A DNA stretch of 64,000 nt from Blepharisma stoltei. Lineage: Eukaryota; Ciliophora; Heterotrichea; Heterotrichida; Blepharismidae. Under the pieces are notes generated by a model that saw nothing but the letters and a program-made list of their open reading frames with translations, ran no database searches and was not told the origin of the DNA. Within the stretch, counting starts at the first letter, position 1. Each line of letters begins with the position of its first letter. Position numbers and translations under genes: made by a program. Location of the stretch: assembly GCA_914767885.1 (NCBI GenBank), contig CAJZBQ010000015.1, positions 434,001 through 498,000 on the forward strand, read 5' to 3'. Below are positions 1 to 11,000 of the stretch, in pieces.

Positions 1-271
1 TAAAAAAAAAAAAAACAATTTAATTCAAATTAAAATTTATACAGTTTAAAGGGAAACTAATAAATCAAAATATTAAAAAATATTGTATTCTTATGAAATT
101 AATTCAATTTTTTTGCTGTAAAAATAATTATTAAATACTCTTAACCCTCTTATTTAAAAGTAAATAAAAAATAACATATATATATTTTATTTTATATATC
201 TTTTTTTTTCCTTTTTAACTCCCATCCTTGATCGAACGATGGCGAGCCGTTTGATCAAGGATGGGGGGGAG
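1..271 (+). mobile_element. Family A MITE/IES, right part (cut by window edge)
   Basis: The AT-rich body and right end match the right halves of the copies at 8550-9104, 35775-36349 (inverted) and 50118-50681. The right end carries an inverted pair of the 18-mer CATCCTTGATCGAACGAT around a short GGCGAGCC-like centre, then a G run ending GGGGAG and the flank TGA at 272-274. Channel coding sequence starts directly after that flank, so this copy interrupts the gene at 272-1038. Confidence 0.8.
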
Positions 272-1038
272 TGAGAATGCTCTCATTTTTGAATATCACT
301 AAAAAAGTTGGAACATATTTGCTAACCATGCAAATGGCTGCAAGAAATGTGATTTGTTTGATTTTCATTTTAGGGCCAATCTTGTTGGGTCTTCTAATGG
401 TGACTTATAACATATATGGAGCAAATAATTATTACTGAAGAACTTTCAGCTGGAATATACTCTCTGATATCATGTTCTTGCTTGGGCTAGGATCTATTGA
501 TGATTTAATAAAGCTTGCTCCCACTTGGACAGTTGGTTTCTTATATGTTTATTTCTTTGCAATAGTATTTTTCCTTTTCTCTGCATTTTTAGCATTATTA
601 ATTGATACTTATAGAAGAGTTTTTCTTAGAAATAAGAGTCTTTCAATTGCCAAGAAAGAACAACAGGACAAGGTTAAGTCTATTTATAAAGAGTGGCTTT
701 ATTCTTCAGCGCCCTGCTTCAAGCCTAAGCCAGAAGAAGAGAAGCATGAAGATTCTGAAGAAGATAATTATGCTTACTCCAATATCTGTGAGCGAGCAAA
801 CCATTGAAAAATCCTGACAAAACCCTCCAAGAGTGAACAAAGATTTTTTAATATAATTTTTTTTATGAAAGAAATTATATAAAAGTGTTAATTAATATAA
901 AAAGTCTTGAGCTAATTCTGTTAAATTTCAAATAGCTTCATTTTAAAACATAAATTTTATAAATTAATTTTGTTTTTAAAAGAAAAAATAATGTGTACGA
1001 AAAAAATTTTTTTGGCAAGCTCACGAAGGGTGAGTTAA
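272..1038 (+). CDS. Polycystin/PKD2-like cation channel, C-terminal part (partial)
   Basis: The frame is open from the family A boundary, with one in-frame TGA (Trp) at 436-438. The visible protein has a hydrophobic segment (about residues 28-48), a pore-like stretch ending LGLGSIDDLIKLAPTW, a last membrane helix VYFFAIVFFLFSAFLALLID followed by TYRR, and an acidic tail. This fits the S5-pore-S6 end of the polycystin/TRP superfamily, membrane cation channels often found in cilia. The N-terminus lies beyond the left edge. An IES at 775-1035 sits in the penultimate codon. Joining the two TTA flanks gives GCT-TAA, so the stop codon is made of one flank base pair TA plus base 1038. Family assignment rests on the last helices only. 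Confidence 0.6.
775..1035 (+). mobile_element. Family B MITE/IES (degenerate, 261 bp)
   Basis: Flanked by TTA at 774-776 and 1035-1037. Left end CTCCAATATCTGTGAGCGAG and an internal CCAAGAGTGAACAAAG are decayed copies of the family B 18-mer CTCCGTGAGTGAACAAAA; the right end is CTCACGAAGGGTGAG. Removal creates the stop codon of the channel gene. Confidence 0.75.
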
Positions 1039-1145
1039 TAAAAATGAGATGCCATAAAATGGAGTACATAATTTTTAATTATATTTTACATAAACCTCTA
1101 ATCAAATAATAAATAAACTACATTAAGATAATCTAGACTTGGCAA

Positions 1146-1490
1146 CTAGGCCAGTTTAATTTTTAGCAATGAATTTGTAATTTCATCATGAATATTTTTA
1201 TGATGCAAAAAATAAAAATTAGCACGCTGATTGCTTTTGTTTATTTTTTCTGCGAATTCTTCGCATTTTATAAGTCCTTTGTATAGCTGCTTTGTTTTTT
1301 TCAACACAACGCTTTTACAACGTTTATTTTGCTTAAGTAGGTTACTACAGATTTTTGTGACATTCTCGCAAACTTTCAAAGGAGGGTTTTTAATCGAATT
1401 TTTCTGAAAAAGGTCTATAGATGACTTTGATAATTTTTTCGGCTTTGAATTAAATGAATTTAATTTTCTTATTTCCTCGTAAAAGCAAAA
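1146..1490 (-). CDS. Hypothetical Lys-rich ORF, possibly a gene fragment
   Basis: About 115 codons are open on the minus strand, rich in Lys, Asn and Ser, ending with a TAA at 1146. No family is recognised and there is no ATG near the upstream limit, where an in-frame TAA lies. The gene may continue upstream across one or more IESs, including the palindrome at 1644-1869; a short ATG exon just beyond it (near 1900) could be joined at TA, but I could not build one continuous frame. Could also be non-coding. Confidence 0.25.
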   Translation of the reverse strand, partial: FCFYEEIRKLNSFNSKPKKLSKSSIDLFQKNSIKNPPLKVCENVTKICSNLLKQNKRCKSVVLKKTKQLYKGLIKCEEFAEKINKSNQRANFYFLHHKNIHDEITNSLLKIKLA

Positions 1491-1643
1491 ACATTAGAAA
1501 AATGCTATTTTTTTAAAAAATAATCCTCAATGAGCCAGTCAAAAGTTTTTTAAATAAAATGGAAAGCCAAATGGGTAGAGATTTCTTCATGCTCCTACTC
1601 GACAGCATTCCTAACTCAGCGCTTTGCTGCCGTGAGCAACCTA

Positions 1644-1869
1644 TAGAAAATTCCTGGGGATAGCGCGGAATACGCTATCCCCAGGACCAACCGGGATCGG
1701 ATCCCACATGGAACGAGGGTTCCATGTGTGGATCCATTTTTGACACGTGAAAGTAAATATCTCACATGTCAAAAAATGGATCCACACATGGAACCCCGTT
1801 CCATGTGTGGATCCGATCCCGGTTGGTCCTGGGGATAGCGTATTCCGCGCTATCCCCAGAAATTTAGTA
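1644..1869. mobile_element. Family C palindromic MITE/IES (about 226 bp)
   Basis: Almost the whole element is one inverted repeat: arms start TTCCTGGGGATAGCG and contain GGATCGGATCC and TCCATGTGTGGATCC, with only a short centre. TA occurs at both edges. A second copy at 39609-39831 lies inside a coding exon and is removable at TA in frame, which supports treating this one as an IES too. Confidence 0.8.
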
Positions 1870-2016
1870 TAGCTCCTCCGAGTGTTTCTCCGAAAGTTCA
1901 TTTGCTCTAGATGCTGAGCAGTGAAACCCTAAACCTTAAGCCTCTAAAACATCCAAAGGACTGGGCCTTAAACAGCTACATTCTAAAACATAAATTTTAT
2001 ACAATTTTTACTCTAA

Positions 2017-2804
2017 TTATTTTTTGGATAATTCCCTTGAGCATAAGTATACTGTCCATACTGGAGGGCCAGCTTGTATCTCAGACTTGGAAAATACGAA
2101 ATTGGGCATCAGTATGGGCAGTATAATTGTTTCCAAAAAGTCTAACTCCCCCCCCTCCGTGAGTGAACAAAACCATTAGAAAAATCGCCATTTTTTGCCC
2201 AAAAACCCACCCTCCGTGAGTGAACAAAAATTTTTTTAATACAAAAATTTTTTATGGAAAAAAAAAAAATAACCCCCCTCCGTGAGTGAACAAAATTTTT
2301 TTGTTCACTCATGGAGGGGGGGGGGAGTAAGGAACAATAATTGCTCTCTGCTAGAGAGTTAGTTTGCAGAGGTGGAGTTAGCTTTTCTTCAGTAATTTCA
2401 TTTCTTTTCTTAGACTTCTCTATAAAAGAAAGGTTTAAGGGAAATGGAATTGGCTTTGATTTTTCATAAACTTTTTGGGTCAGATTTCTAATAACCGGAA
2501 TAGGCGTTGCTAAAAATTTTGAGGGCATTATTTTCTGGTCATATAAGTCTTTAAAACTTATGCTTAAATCTGCTGAGGAAAACTCTGTGATTGCTTGAAA
2601 TAGGTTTCTTTTACGATGTTGAGGTGTGCAGTCTAATACTGGCTCTCCAACTAAAAATTCTTTTCTTATAAACTGCTTTTTTTGGAGTACTTCAATAACC
2701 TTTATATTTTCGCTTGTGTTATTACTGCTTATAGGTCTGCTTTGAATGAGGCTATTTTGGCTTGCTTTCTGGAAGTTTGGATTTTTTAAGTCTTTTTCAC
2801 CCAT
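2017..2804 (-). CDS. Uncharacterised 200-aa protein
   Basis: Starts at ATG 2804 (MGEKDLKNPN) and reads to TAA at 2017-2019 once the IES 2143-2327 is removed at TAA. The joined length is 603 nt, 200 residues. The join gives NYCSLDFLETIILP. The protein is Ser/Lys/Pro rich, with no signal peptide, membrane helix or recognised domain. Without excision the frame runs into MITE sequence and gives a low-complexity tail. It faces the coiled-coil gene ending at 2958 across 153 bp. Function unknown. Confidence 0.55.
2143..2327 (-). mobile_element. Family B MITE/IES (internally deleted, 185 bp)
   Basis: TAA flanks at 2143-2145 and 2328-2330. It keeps all four copies of the 18-mer CTCCGTGAGTGAACAAAA (three direct, one inverted at the right end) but lacks most of the AT-rich centre seen in the 364-390 bp copies. 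Confidence 0.85.
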
Positions 2805-2957
2805 TTTCGTTTAATTACTTTATGAATTTGCGGTATAATGCCCTTAAAATTGTCTGTGTAGTCTATGTTTTAGCTTATTATAAATATTTATTGATTGCTT
2901 AAATATTTTCATTCAATATAAATTAATTATTTTATGAGGATTAAAAACCATTGGGAA

Positions 2958-4776
2958 TTATTTAATATTACTTTGTACAATTTTGTAATACGCTAGCGTT
3001 AATTGATTTTCGATCCAAGTGTGTCATTTATTAAACGGAACGTCTTCAGCAACTGCTTTCTTATATAATTCATTTGCAGGAAACCTACAGATTTCATGCA
3101 TAAACGGCAAGTTCATTTTTATAGCTTGTGTTGCTAGAATAAAATACTCTTCTCCGGGGTCTTTTCTTATTGGATTTGCTAAATATCGAGGCTTTTTACA
3201 GCTTGTTCAGGAAAAATTATCATTAGAATACCTAAGGGAATAGCTTCTTCTTGTTTTCGATATAATTGGAGAGCATAAAAGAAATGAGTTTGTAGAATCT
3301 CTTAACTCCCCCCTCCGTGAGTGAACAAAAAAATCTTGTTCGTTCACGGAGGGGGAGTTAATTTTTTTTTCTCGAAATTTTAAAAAAAGAAACTAATTCG
3401 CAAAAAAATTGGAAACAAATATTAATTCAATTTATAAAATTTATGTTTTAAAACGCAATTTGTTTTAAATTAAACAGAATTAGCTATAAATTTCGTAATA
3501 ATAATTATCACTTATATATCAAAATGTTTTTCACTCACGAGGGTGGGTTTTTTGGGCAAAAAGTAGCGATTTTTCTAATTTTTTTGTTCACTCACGGAGG
3601 GGGAGTAAGGCATTTTTGGAGAGGCTTGGAGAATGGTTGTTTTCTTCGTCGGAAACATCAGTTCAAAGGTTTTCTTGTTCATCTAAATATTGTATCTCAT
3701 TAAATAGACTAGTTTCTTTATTTCAATCCTGCTTAGTAACTGGGCAAGTATTTTTATTGACTTCAAGCTCTTCTTGCAATTTTTCATTTTTTACTTTGAG
3801 TAACTCTACACTTTTTATTAATTCATTGTTGACTTTTGAGTATTTTTTATAATTATTTTTTGTATCCTCTAATTCTTTTTCAAGAAAATTAATTTGCTCT
3901 ATTGATTTTAGATATTTTTGCTCAATGCTCTTTGCTATTGTTTGTTGTGTTTTCAGCATATGCATTTGCTCCTCCATATCTCTTATCTTTTTCTTATAAG
4001 TTTTCTCTTTTTCAAGCTTGGATTCTTCTATTGAGCTTATTTGTTTGATTAAAATTTCCTTTTGCGTTTCGATCCGATTTTCATAGTCAACTATTAATTT
4101 TCTTACTTAGACACGATGAGTTTTCGTTGATAATTTATTTTATATAATATTTATAAATTTTTTTATTGGCTTTCTGATCAATTTGCTTTATTTAAATAAA
4201 CTTAGTTGAAATTTAGATTAAATTAATAAATTATGCTTTAAAATTAGAGATTATATTCACTATTCATAGTAAAATTTAAAATATTTATTGGTGAAAATTT
4301 AATTCCTTTCAGAGAGTTAGAAAATCAGGCAATTTTTTAAGTTTTTCACTTTCAACTAAAACTTGTGAATTCTCAGCAGTAAGAACTAGCAATTCTTCTT
4401 CACAACTCTGAAGTGCGTTGTTGGCTTGGGTATATTTTTCTTCATAACTGTGAATTTCAGACTTATACCGTTCGATCTCTATATAAAGTTGGCTGTTAAG
4501 ACACTTATATTTTCGTTTTTTCTCGACTATTTGATTTATTTGTGCTTTAAGATTTTCATTGCTTTTGATAAGTTCTTTGGCAATACCTATGCAGGCTAAA
4601 AACTCTTTTTCACGATCTATAAGCTCTTGGATTGTATATTTTAGTTCTTCAGCTATGTCTACCTGGCTGAGATCTATTAGATTTCTTCTGCTTAGATATG
4701 GAGAAGATAATCGATGTGATATGGAGTCTAAGGCTATAATAAGCTGTGTAGTGTCAAGTTCTAACGGAAAAGACAT
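2958..4776 (-). CDS. Coiled-coil protein, 433 aa, with two IESs
   Basis: ATG at 4776 (MSFPLELDTTQ). Residues about 45-150 and 165-250 are strongly heptad-like (Leu/Ile/Glu/Lys rich), so an extended coiled coil is likely; the C-terminal third is globular. Two insertions split it. Removing 4104-4317 at TTA joins LPDFL to RKLIVDYENR; removing 3303-3605 at TAA joins SLSKNA to LRDSTN. In-frame TGAs give Trp in the C-terminal part (for example NFSWTSC). The joined length is 434 codons including the stop at 2958-2960. No specific family recognised; a structural or cytoskeletal role is only a guess from the coiled coil. Confidence 0.6.
3303..3605 (+). mobile_element. Family B MITE/IES (303 bp)
   Basis: TAA flanks at 3303-3305 and 3606-3608. 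The left end is a stem-loop of two facing 18-mers; the right end holds two further copies about 60 bp apart, separated by a GGGCAAAAAGTAGCGATTTT-like segment. It lies in the coding sequence of the coiled-coil gene. Confidence 0.85.
4104..4317. mobile_element. Unique AT-rich IES (214 bp)
   Basis: TTA flanks at 4103-4105 and 4317-4319. No terminal inverted repeat and no other copy in the window. It contains stops in every frame; removal joins CTA to AGA in the coiled-coil gene with no frame change. Confidence 0.75.
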
Positions 4777-5131
4777 TTTAGTTAAAATTTGTATTTAGCA
4801 GAATTGTTATAGGAGTAAATGGCTTTAGAAAGCAATAATTTTATACTAAATATCAGCAAAGGAGATTGAATAAACGATTGTTGGCTGAACTTTAAAGCTT
4901 GTTATAAATATTTATGCATATATCTAAAAATCTAGTCAAAATGATTCACGCGAAATAATGATAAAACTTTACTATATATTAAAATTCATTTTCATATCAT
5001 TGATAATTTTCTAACTAAATGCGCAGAGAATCAATTGAATAATTTTTATTATAATTTATTTGAACGCTTTTATAAAACAGGGGATTAAGATTTTATTGCA
5101 AAATTAATTTTCCACAAAAATTTAAACAAAA
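4777..5131. promoter_or_regulatory. Divergent intergenic region (355 bp)
   Basis: AT-rich spacer between two divergent coiled-coil genes. It must hold both promoters, but I see no recognisable element or repeat in it. Confidence 0.4.
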
Positions 5132-5815
5132 ATGGGTTGTGTAGAGACTAGAGAGCACAAAGTTGTCGAATCAAAATCCGCCCAAACTGAAGAAGAGTCT
5201 ACTAACCTCCCTACTTTTTATTCGTTTGCATCTACCCTAGAAACTACTAAAGATGCTCGATTTACTTCAGATACTCAGACTTCCACAAATCTTCTCGAAG
5301 AAGAATTGACTGCATTGAAGCTTGAGAAAAAATCCCTTGAACACACCATTTTAGCTCTCTCAGATCAAGCCAAACTTTATGAAGCAAAATCTGAAGCTCT
5401 TCAACAGTCCATTCTATCCCTTTCTCAAGAAGTTGAAAAATTAAAAAATTCCCAACTTTTATGTGAAAATGAAAACAAAACCCAAAAAGAAAAGATTCTT
5501 GAGCTCAATGATACTATGAAAAAACGTAGTGAAGAATATAATCAATTATTGGCAAATGCGTATGATAACTCGAAAAATGACAAAATAGCTATAGAAGATC
5601 TGAAGAGAAAAAATTTTGAGTTAGAAAAAACGAATAAAGTATCAAATTTTACAATGATTAAGAGTTTACAGCATGAAATAGAACAGTCTAATAAGGAAGA
5701 AAAGCTCAGATTTATTAAAGGAATTAAGGCAGGAAGTTTTTCTTTTGGGAGTAAAGAGGAATTAAGAAGGAATTGAAGAAGTGGAATCTTAATAGAGGAA
5801 GAAGATACAATCTAA
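5132..5815 (+). CDS. MGC-type lipidated coiled-coil protein
   Basis: 227 residues, ATG at 5132. The N-terminus MGCVETRE fits co-translational N-myristoylation at Gly2 and palmitoylation at Cys3, so membrane attachment is likely. Residues about 60-190 form a long Leu/Glu/Lys coiled coil. A TGA at 5774-5776 is read as Trp; the protein then ends IEEEDTI with TAA at 5813-5815. The same MGC start occurs on the kinase-like gene at 30507. No catalytic domain is visible; role unknown. Confidence 0.6.
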
Positions 5816-6519
5816 AACAAAGCTTAGGCAATAAGTAAAAATATAGGAATGTGCTATTATTTTAATAATCATGCTATATTTTAAGTTGAATATCTATATT
5901 TTGTTGCTTTTTAGCAACACCTCATCCTTATTTCGAAAAATAAACATAATTTTTGTGCTTTAAGGATTTCAATGTAAATACATCTCATTGAAATTTTTAA
6001 TCAAAATTAAGATGAGTTGGCGAAATTAAATAATTATGACGCTCAATAGTCTTCGTAAGAGATGAGTTATTTAGTTACAGTCACGCCCATGAAAATATCC
6101 TTATCATTATTAAAGAGCTTTCATAGCCGCTAAGTATTCCTAATTGGCAATGTATAATCAATTATTCAATTTTTATAGCTAGGAAACACCCATTTTTATG
6201 AAAATGCTCAAAAAGGAGTTTCCTAACAGAAAAATTTTATAGTAATTTGTAAAGTCTGTTTTCCTCAGATTTTATTTGAAATTGGTTGCTTTGTAGCATT
6301 TAATAAAAATCAATCCATATATGATTCACTGGAGTATATTTTGTCAAATTTAACTTAGATAAATAAGAGCAAAAATCATCAGAATTTTATCAATAAATTC
6401 TTATGGCCAATTTACAGAAATTACCCATGAAAATTTCAGTTTAGGCGAAAACTTAACCATTCTTTGTATTTAGCTGAGTAAAATCCATTAATCCTTATAT
6501 CTATAAAAAATTATATTGT
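5816..6519. other. Intergenic, nothing recognised
   Basis: AT-rich, stops in all frames, no MITE ends, no retroposon start. The 3' part precedes the decayed glutathione transferase copy. Confidence 0.5.
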
Positions 6520-6800
6520 CGAAATTCTGCGGAATCCCTCCTTTGGCGCCTGAAAGAGAAGGATAAACTATAGGAGATTTAGATGGCTTTTTAGACCAAT
6601 TGATCTCTTTTTTTACCAGCGGAATTTATATTGCAAGAGCGAGAAATCCCACAATAGAAGATATTATGCTGTATTACTATTTGAGTGAAATGGAGATGGG
6701 AAACTTTGATTAGCAGCTATGCCAATTCTTTGAGTGGAGAGAAGAGCTTGGAAAAATTGAAGCTGTTAGAGATGAGACAAGCTATTGCTCTGTGGAACTA
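6520..6800 (+). pseudogene. Decayed tandem copy of the glutathione transferase C-terminus
   Basis: One frame encodes GDLDGFLDQLISFFTSGIYI then ARARNPTIEDIMLYYYLSEM, matching residues about 145-185 of the intact gene at 7012 (ANLDAFLRRIDTIFESGVYI; ARTSSPTIADILLFSYLSQL). Upstream, EILRNPSFGA in another frame resembles KIVGPRFFGR, so there is at least one frameshift. A TAG follows GNFD, and the alignment continues as WREELGKIEAVRDE after it. The N-terminal thioredoxin domain is missing. The sequence after both copies shares GACTGGCTGGAAATTT-like stretches (about 6870 and 7990), as expected of a duplicated locus. Confidence 0.8.
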
Positions 6801-7011
6801 AGAGGTTTAAAAATTATTAAAGAAAGAAAAATCAACTTGCTATATAGAGTCATTTTATTAACCAACTCGTGAGACTGGCTGGAAATTTTCTTTAAATCAA
6901 TCTTACAATAATATTTGTAATTACTCATTCAGTTTTATTTCAAGTAAATATGAGTTTCAAAATTTGAGCGATATTCTGTTTTAAAATAGCCTATAAATTT
7001 ATCAATAAAAC

Positions 7012-7680
7012 ATGACAGATCATCCTATTAGGATTCATGGGCTTAATCTTTCGCCTCCTTGCAGAATAGTAATGATATTTTGCAAGCTCCACAATATCCC
7101 TTATGAGCTTGTCGTTGTTGACCTAACAAAAGGAGAGCATAAGTCTCCAGAATTTTTAGCTATAAATCCTTATGGTCAAGTTCCAGCAATAACTCATGGT
7201 AGCTTCAGTCTAGGAGAATGCGGCGCAATTATTTATTATTTAGCTGAAGCTTTTCATACTGACTCTCAATGGTTTCCTTCAAATCCTCAGCTTCGAGCAA
7301 TTATTAATTCTTCACTCCACTGGCATCATACAAATACTATGAAAGCTCTAACACCTTATCTTTTCGAGAAAATAGTAGGGCCAAGATTCTTTGGAAGACC
7401 TCAAATAACAGTTGAAAAGGAGGCTGAAGTTACTGCAAATTTAGATGCCTTCTTAAGAAGGATCGATACAATCTTTGAAAGTGGAGTGTATATCGCAAGA
7501 ACAAGCAGCCCGACAATTGCTGATATCTTGCTATTTAGCTATTTGTCTCAGCTAGAAATGGAAAATTTCGATTTCGGTCCTTACAAATCTGTCAGAAAAT
7601 GGTATGGAGAAATTGATAGCATTCCTGCTGTCAGAGAAGTGCATGAGCCTTTGAGGCAATTTATTCAAAATGTGAGTTAA
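7012..7680 (+). CDS. Glutathione S-transferase, theta-like
   Basis: 222 residues, uninterrupted. N-terminal thioredoxin-fold half (about 1-85): IHGLNLSPPCRIVMIF has Ser at the theta-class catalytic position, followed by the cis-Pro motif GQVPAI and the glutathione-binding LGECGAI. The alpha-helical half (about 95-215) carries the N-capping motif TIADILLFSYL. Cytosolic conjugation of glutathione to electrophiles is the family's role. Length is typical. Upstream lies a decayed copy of the same gene (6520-6800). No IES or intron. Confidence 0.88.
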   Translation: MTDHPIRIHGLNLSPPCRIVMIFCKLHNIPYELVVVDLTKGEHKSPEFLAINPYGQVPAITHGSFSLGECGAIIYYLAEAFHTDSQWFPSNPQLRAIINSSLHWHHTNTMKALTPYLFEKIVGPRFFGRPQITVEKEAEVTANLDAFLRRIDTIFESGVYIARTSSPTIADILLFSYLSQLEMENFDFGPYKSVRKWYGEIDSIPAVREVHEPLRQFIQNVS

Positions 7681-7758
7681 TTTCTCAGAATTAATTATTA
7701 TATTTAAAATTCAATTATTATCGCTACTGGATTTCCAGTTATACCGTGAGCACGGTTA

Positions 7759-7948
7759 TAGATCGACCTGAGAACCCCCTTCCTCCCCCACACCCTAACA
7801 GTTTCAACTTTATTGAAATCTACAAATTAAATTTGGCTTGTCAAATCCTTAGTGAGGGATTTGTCATTTTGAATTAACAATGTCGTTCAAATTGAAACCG
7901 TCAGGGGGTGGGGGGGGGGGGAGGGGAGGGGAGTTTCAGGTCGAGCCA
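7759..7948. mobile_element. Family D element with about 60-bp imperfect TIRs
   Basis: TA-bounded. Left arm TAGATCGACCTGAGAAC then a C-rich run and CAGTTTCAACTTTA; the right arm is its imperfect complement (AATTGAAACCGTCAGG, long G run, TTTCAGGTCGAGCCATA). About 190 bp, non-coding, between the GST and ABC transporter genes. Single copy here. Confidence 0.65.
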
Positions 7949-8038
7949 TACCTATTCTGAAGGTATATCTTATTTAGCCAGGTTTTAAAACTGACTGGAA
8001 ATTTAGCCTTTTATAAATTTTTTTAATAGCCAAATAAA

Positions 8039-11000
8039 ATGTCTGAGGAAAAGATTAAAGACCGTCCCAATTATTATAATTTCACAGAAGAAATCAATCC
8101 AGAGCAAGATTCTGAATCCTCCTCAAATAAAAATATGCCATCAATGTATAAGCTTCAGCTAAAACTTTTATTGTGGAAGCAGTATCTTGTCTTCAAGAGA
8201 AATTTAAAATCAACTCTATTCCAAATTTTAACTCCTCTTGCAGTCTGTTTATACTTGCTGTTAATACAATTCACAGCAAATTATGTATTTGATAATATGG
8301 TAACTAAAAATCCAGATACAATTGATTTGTGAAAAATCCCAAAATGCTACGGAAATGACTGCATTACCCTTGGCATTGGATTAACAAATGGAGAAAATGA
8401 GTTCTCAGACTATATCATTAAATATATTTCAGAAAAACATCATTTGAAGATTGGAAAAGATATTATAGCGAAAAAAGAATTTTTCGAAAGATAAATTTCT
8501 ATTAGAAAAATTATCGTATATAAATTCTATATCGAAAATAAATTTTTGCTGACTCCCCCCCCCATCCTTGATCGAACGATTGACTGTAAAAATTCCTAAG
8601 AATTGGGGAAATTAACCCCCATCCTTGATCGAACGATTTTCATATCATGCAAATTTTTATATATATATAAATATATATTAGTTATCAAAAGCTTGGGAAG
8701 ATGAGACTTTGAGACGACAGAAAGTTTTGGAATCAACCATTCAAAGTAATTTAGTCATCAACATGGGCTTAAAAACTCAATAATCTAATAAAATAGAGAT
8801 TTTTAAAATTTTTAAAAAACAAATTTTAATTTAATAAGTAACAAATTAAAATTTATACAGTTTAAAGGGGTAACTAATAAATTAAAATATAAAAAATTGG
8901 TATTTTTATGAAAAATAATTCAATTTTTTGCTGTAAAAATAATTATTAAATACTCTTAACCCTCTTATTTAAAAGTAAATAAAAAACAATTTATATATAT
9001 ATTTTATTTTATATATAAAATTTTTTTCCCAAAAAAATTTTTTTAACCCCCATCCTTGATCGAGCGATGGCGAGTCGTTCGATCAAGGATTGGGGGGGGG
9101 GGAATGAACAAATAATTTTTTCAAAACTGAGATGCATATATAAAAATATCACAAGTATAAAATTTTAGCCAAAAATGATCCCATGCAATTGTTTGATTAT
9201 ATAGATAAGCATGACAATCAAACTCAGACAGCTGTAATTTTATGCACTGGCCCATTTGTCTTGCCTCCAAACAGATTTTATAACGGAACTTTTGACTGCT
9301 TAGGAAGCAGTGAAAATTATACAGTAAGAATGTACAATATAGTTTTCAACTCCTCTTCACTAGTAAGCATGCTGATATCAGAAATGAACTCTCCTATGCC
9401 AGTAAATTACCCAGCAATCGCAGTGAAGTCAGCCTTAGATGAAGCATTGATTTCTTATCAATCGAAAGATCAAAAAATCGATATTAAAGTCAGCACTCAA
9501 GGCTACCCAGAACCCAAAAACAGGCATTCAAACCATGTAAGCATCATCAAAAACTCTGGGCCTTTTTATTTTTTTATCCCGCCAATTGTAACTTTTGTTG
9601 TTGTCTTGATCGAACTTGTGAGAGAAAAAGAGTTTCATTTGAGGAGTGGGCTTAGCATGATGGGGATGAGCCACAGTCCTTATTGGCACTCATGGTTTAT
9701 AACAGCTTTTATATTTACTATATTTACAAGCAATAGTGTAATTATCAGTGGCAAGCTATGCAACTTTGACATCTTTTTGAACACCCCTTATTTGATACTT
9801 TTAATGATGTTTGGATTTTTTTCGATATCAATGACATGTCTAGCCTTCTTGTTGTCAACTTTCTTAAGGACCACCAAAAGTGCATACGCAGCTTCTTATG
9901 TTTTCATTTTAGTAGGTCTTGTGTTTCAGCTGCTTTTGTCAGATATAAATATTATTTACGCATTATGGTCAGAAGAAGCACCTGACTGGGTAGCAATAGT
10001 CAGAGCCATCTTTACACTTTATCCTCCGTTTAATTTTTCTAAATGCTTCGGGGATATTGCACGAAAAGCGTCAGTCCATTATTCTCACTGGGAGCATAAG
10101 CATGTTCCTGGCGAATATTACTCTTGGAATAGGTTTGCTTCAAGAAACAGAAGGATTATTCCATCAGCTTTAGAATCTCTTTTGTATTTGCTTGCAGATT
10201 CTCTACTTTTGTGCATTCTTGCCTGGTATTTTGATCATGTTTTACCTAGCAATCGTGGAAACTCTGATCCAGTTTATTTTTTCTTGACTCCCAAATATTG
10301 GGGCTTCAATAAAAAAATTCAAAAAATCCAATCAACTGTAGAAGATACCAATGAAGAAGTAGCAGATTCAGTCTCTTTTGAAAAACGCAAAGTTATTGAC
10401 CTAGAAGACTCTTCAAGCAGCATCAGAATACTTGGGATTCATAAGATTTTCCAGAAAAATCTTTATAAGACTTCAGAAGACATTCATGCTGTTAATAATA
10501 TCTATTTGCATGCTAAAAGAGGAGAACTTTTAGCTTTGTTGGGCCACAATGGGGCTGGAAAGTCTACATTAATTAATATGCTGACTGGCCTTTGTAAACC
10601 TACATCAGGCTCAGCAAAAATCTGCGGATTTGATATTAGAGAAAACATGAGCGAAATTAGAAAAGTGTTAGGAGTCTGCCCACAGCATGATATTCTATGG
10701 GACGAGCTTACAGCTAAAGAACATTTAATTCTATTTGGAAGACTTAAAGGAGAAAGCTATGATAAAGTATATGAAGAAGTCAATGAGAGGCTAAAAGAAG
10801 TCAATTTAAGTGACGAAGCAGATTTATTGGCTGGAACTTTCAGCGGGGGCATGAAAAGGAGGCTTTCATTGGCTATATCTGGAATTGGGGATCCTAAGGT
10901 GATTATTTTAGATGAGCCTACTACAGGGATGGACCCAATTAACAGAAGGCAGGCATGAAAGTTTATTAAAAAGCTCAAGGAAAAAAGAATAATGATTTTA

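Noticed and set aside
1911-2126. 71-codon plus-strand ORF with a hydrophobic segment
   Set aside because: It lies antisense to the C-terminal exon of the minus-strand gene 2017-2804, which is restored in frame by removing an IES; the plus ORF has no support.
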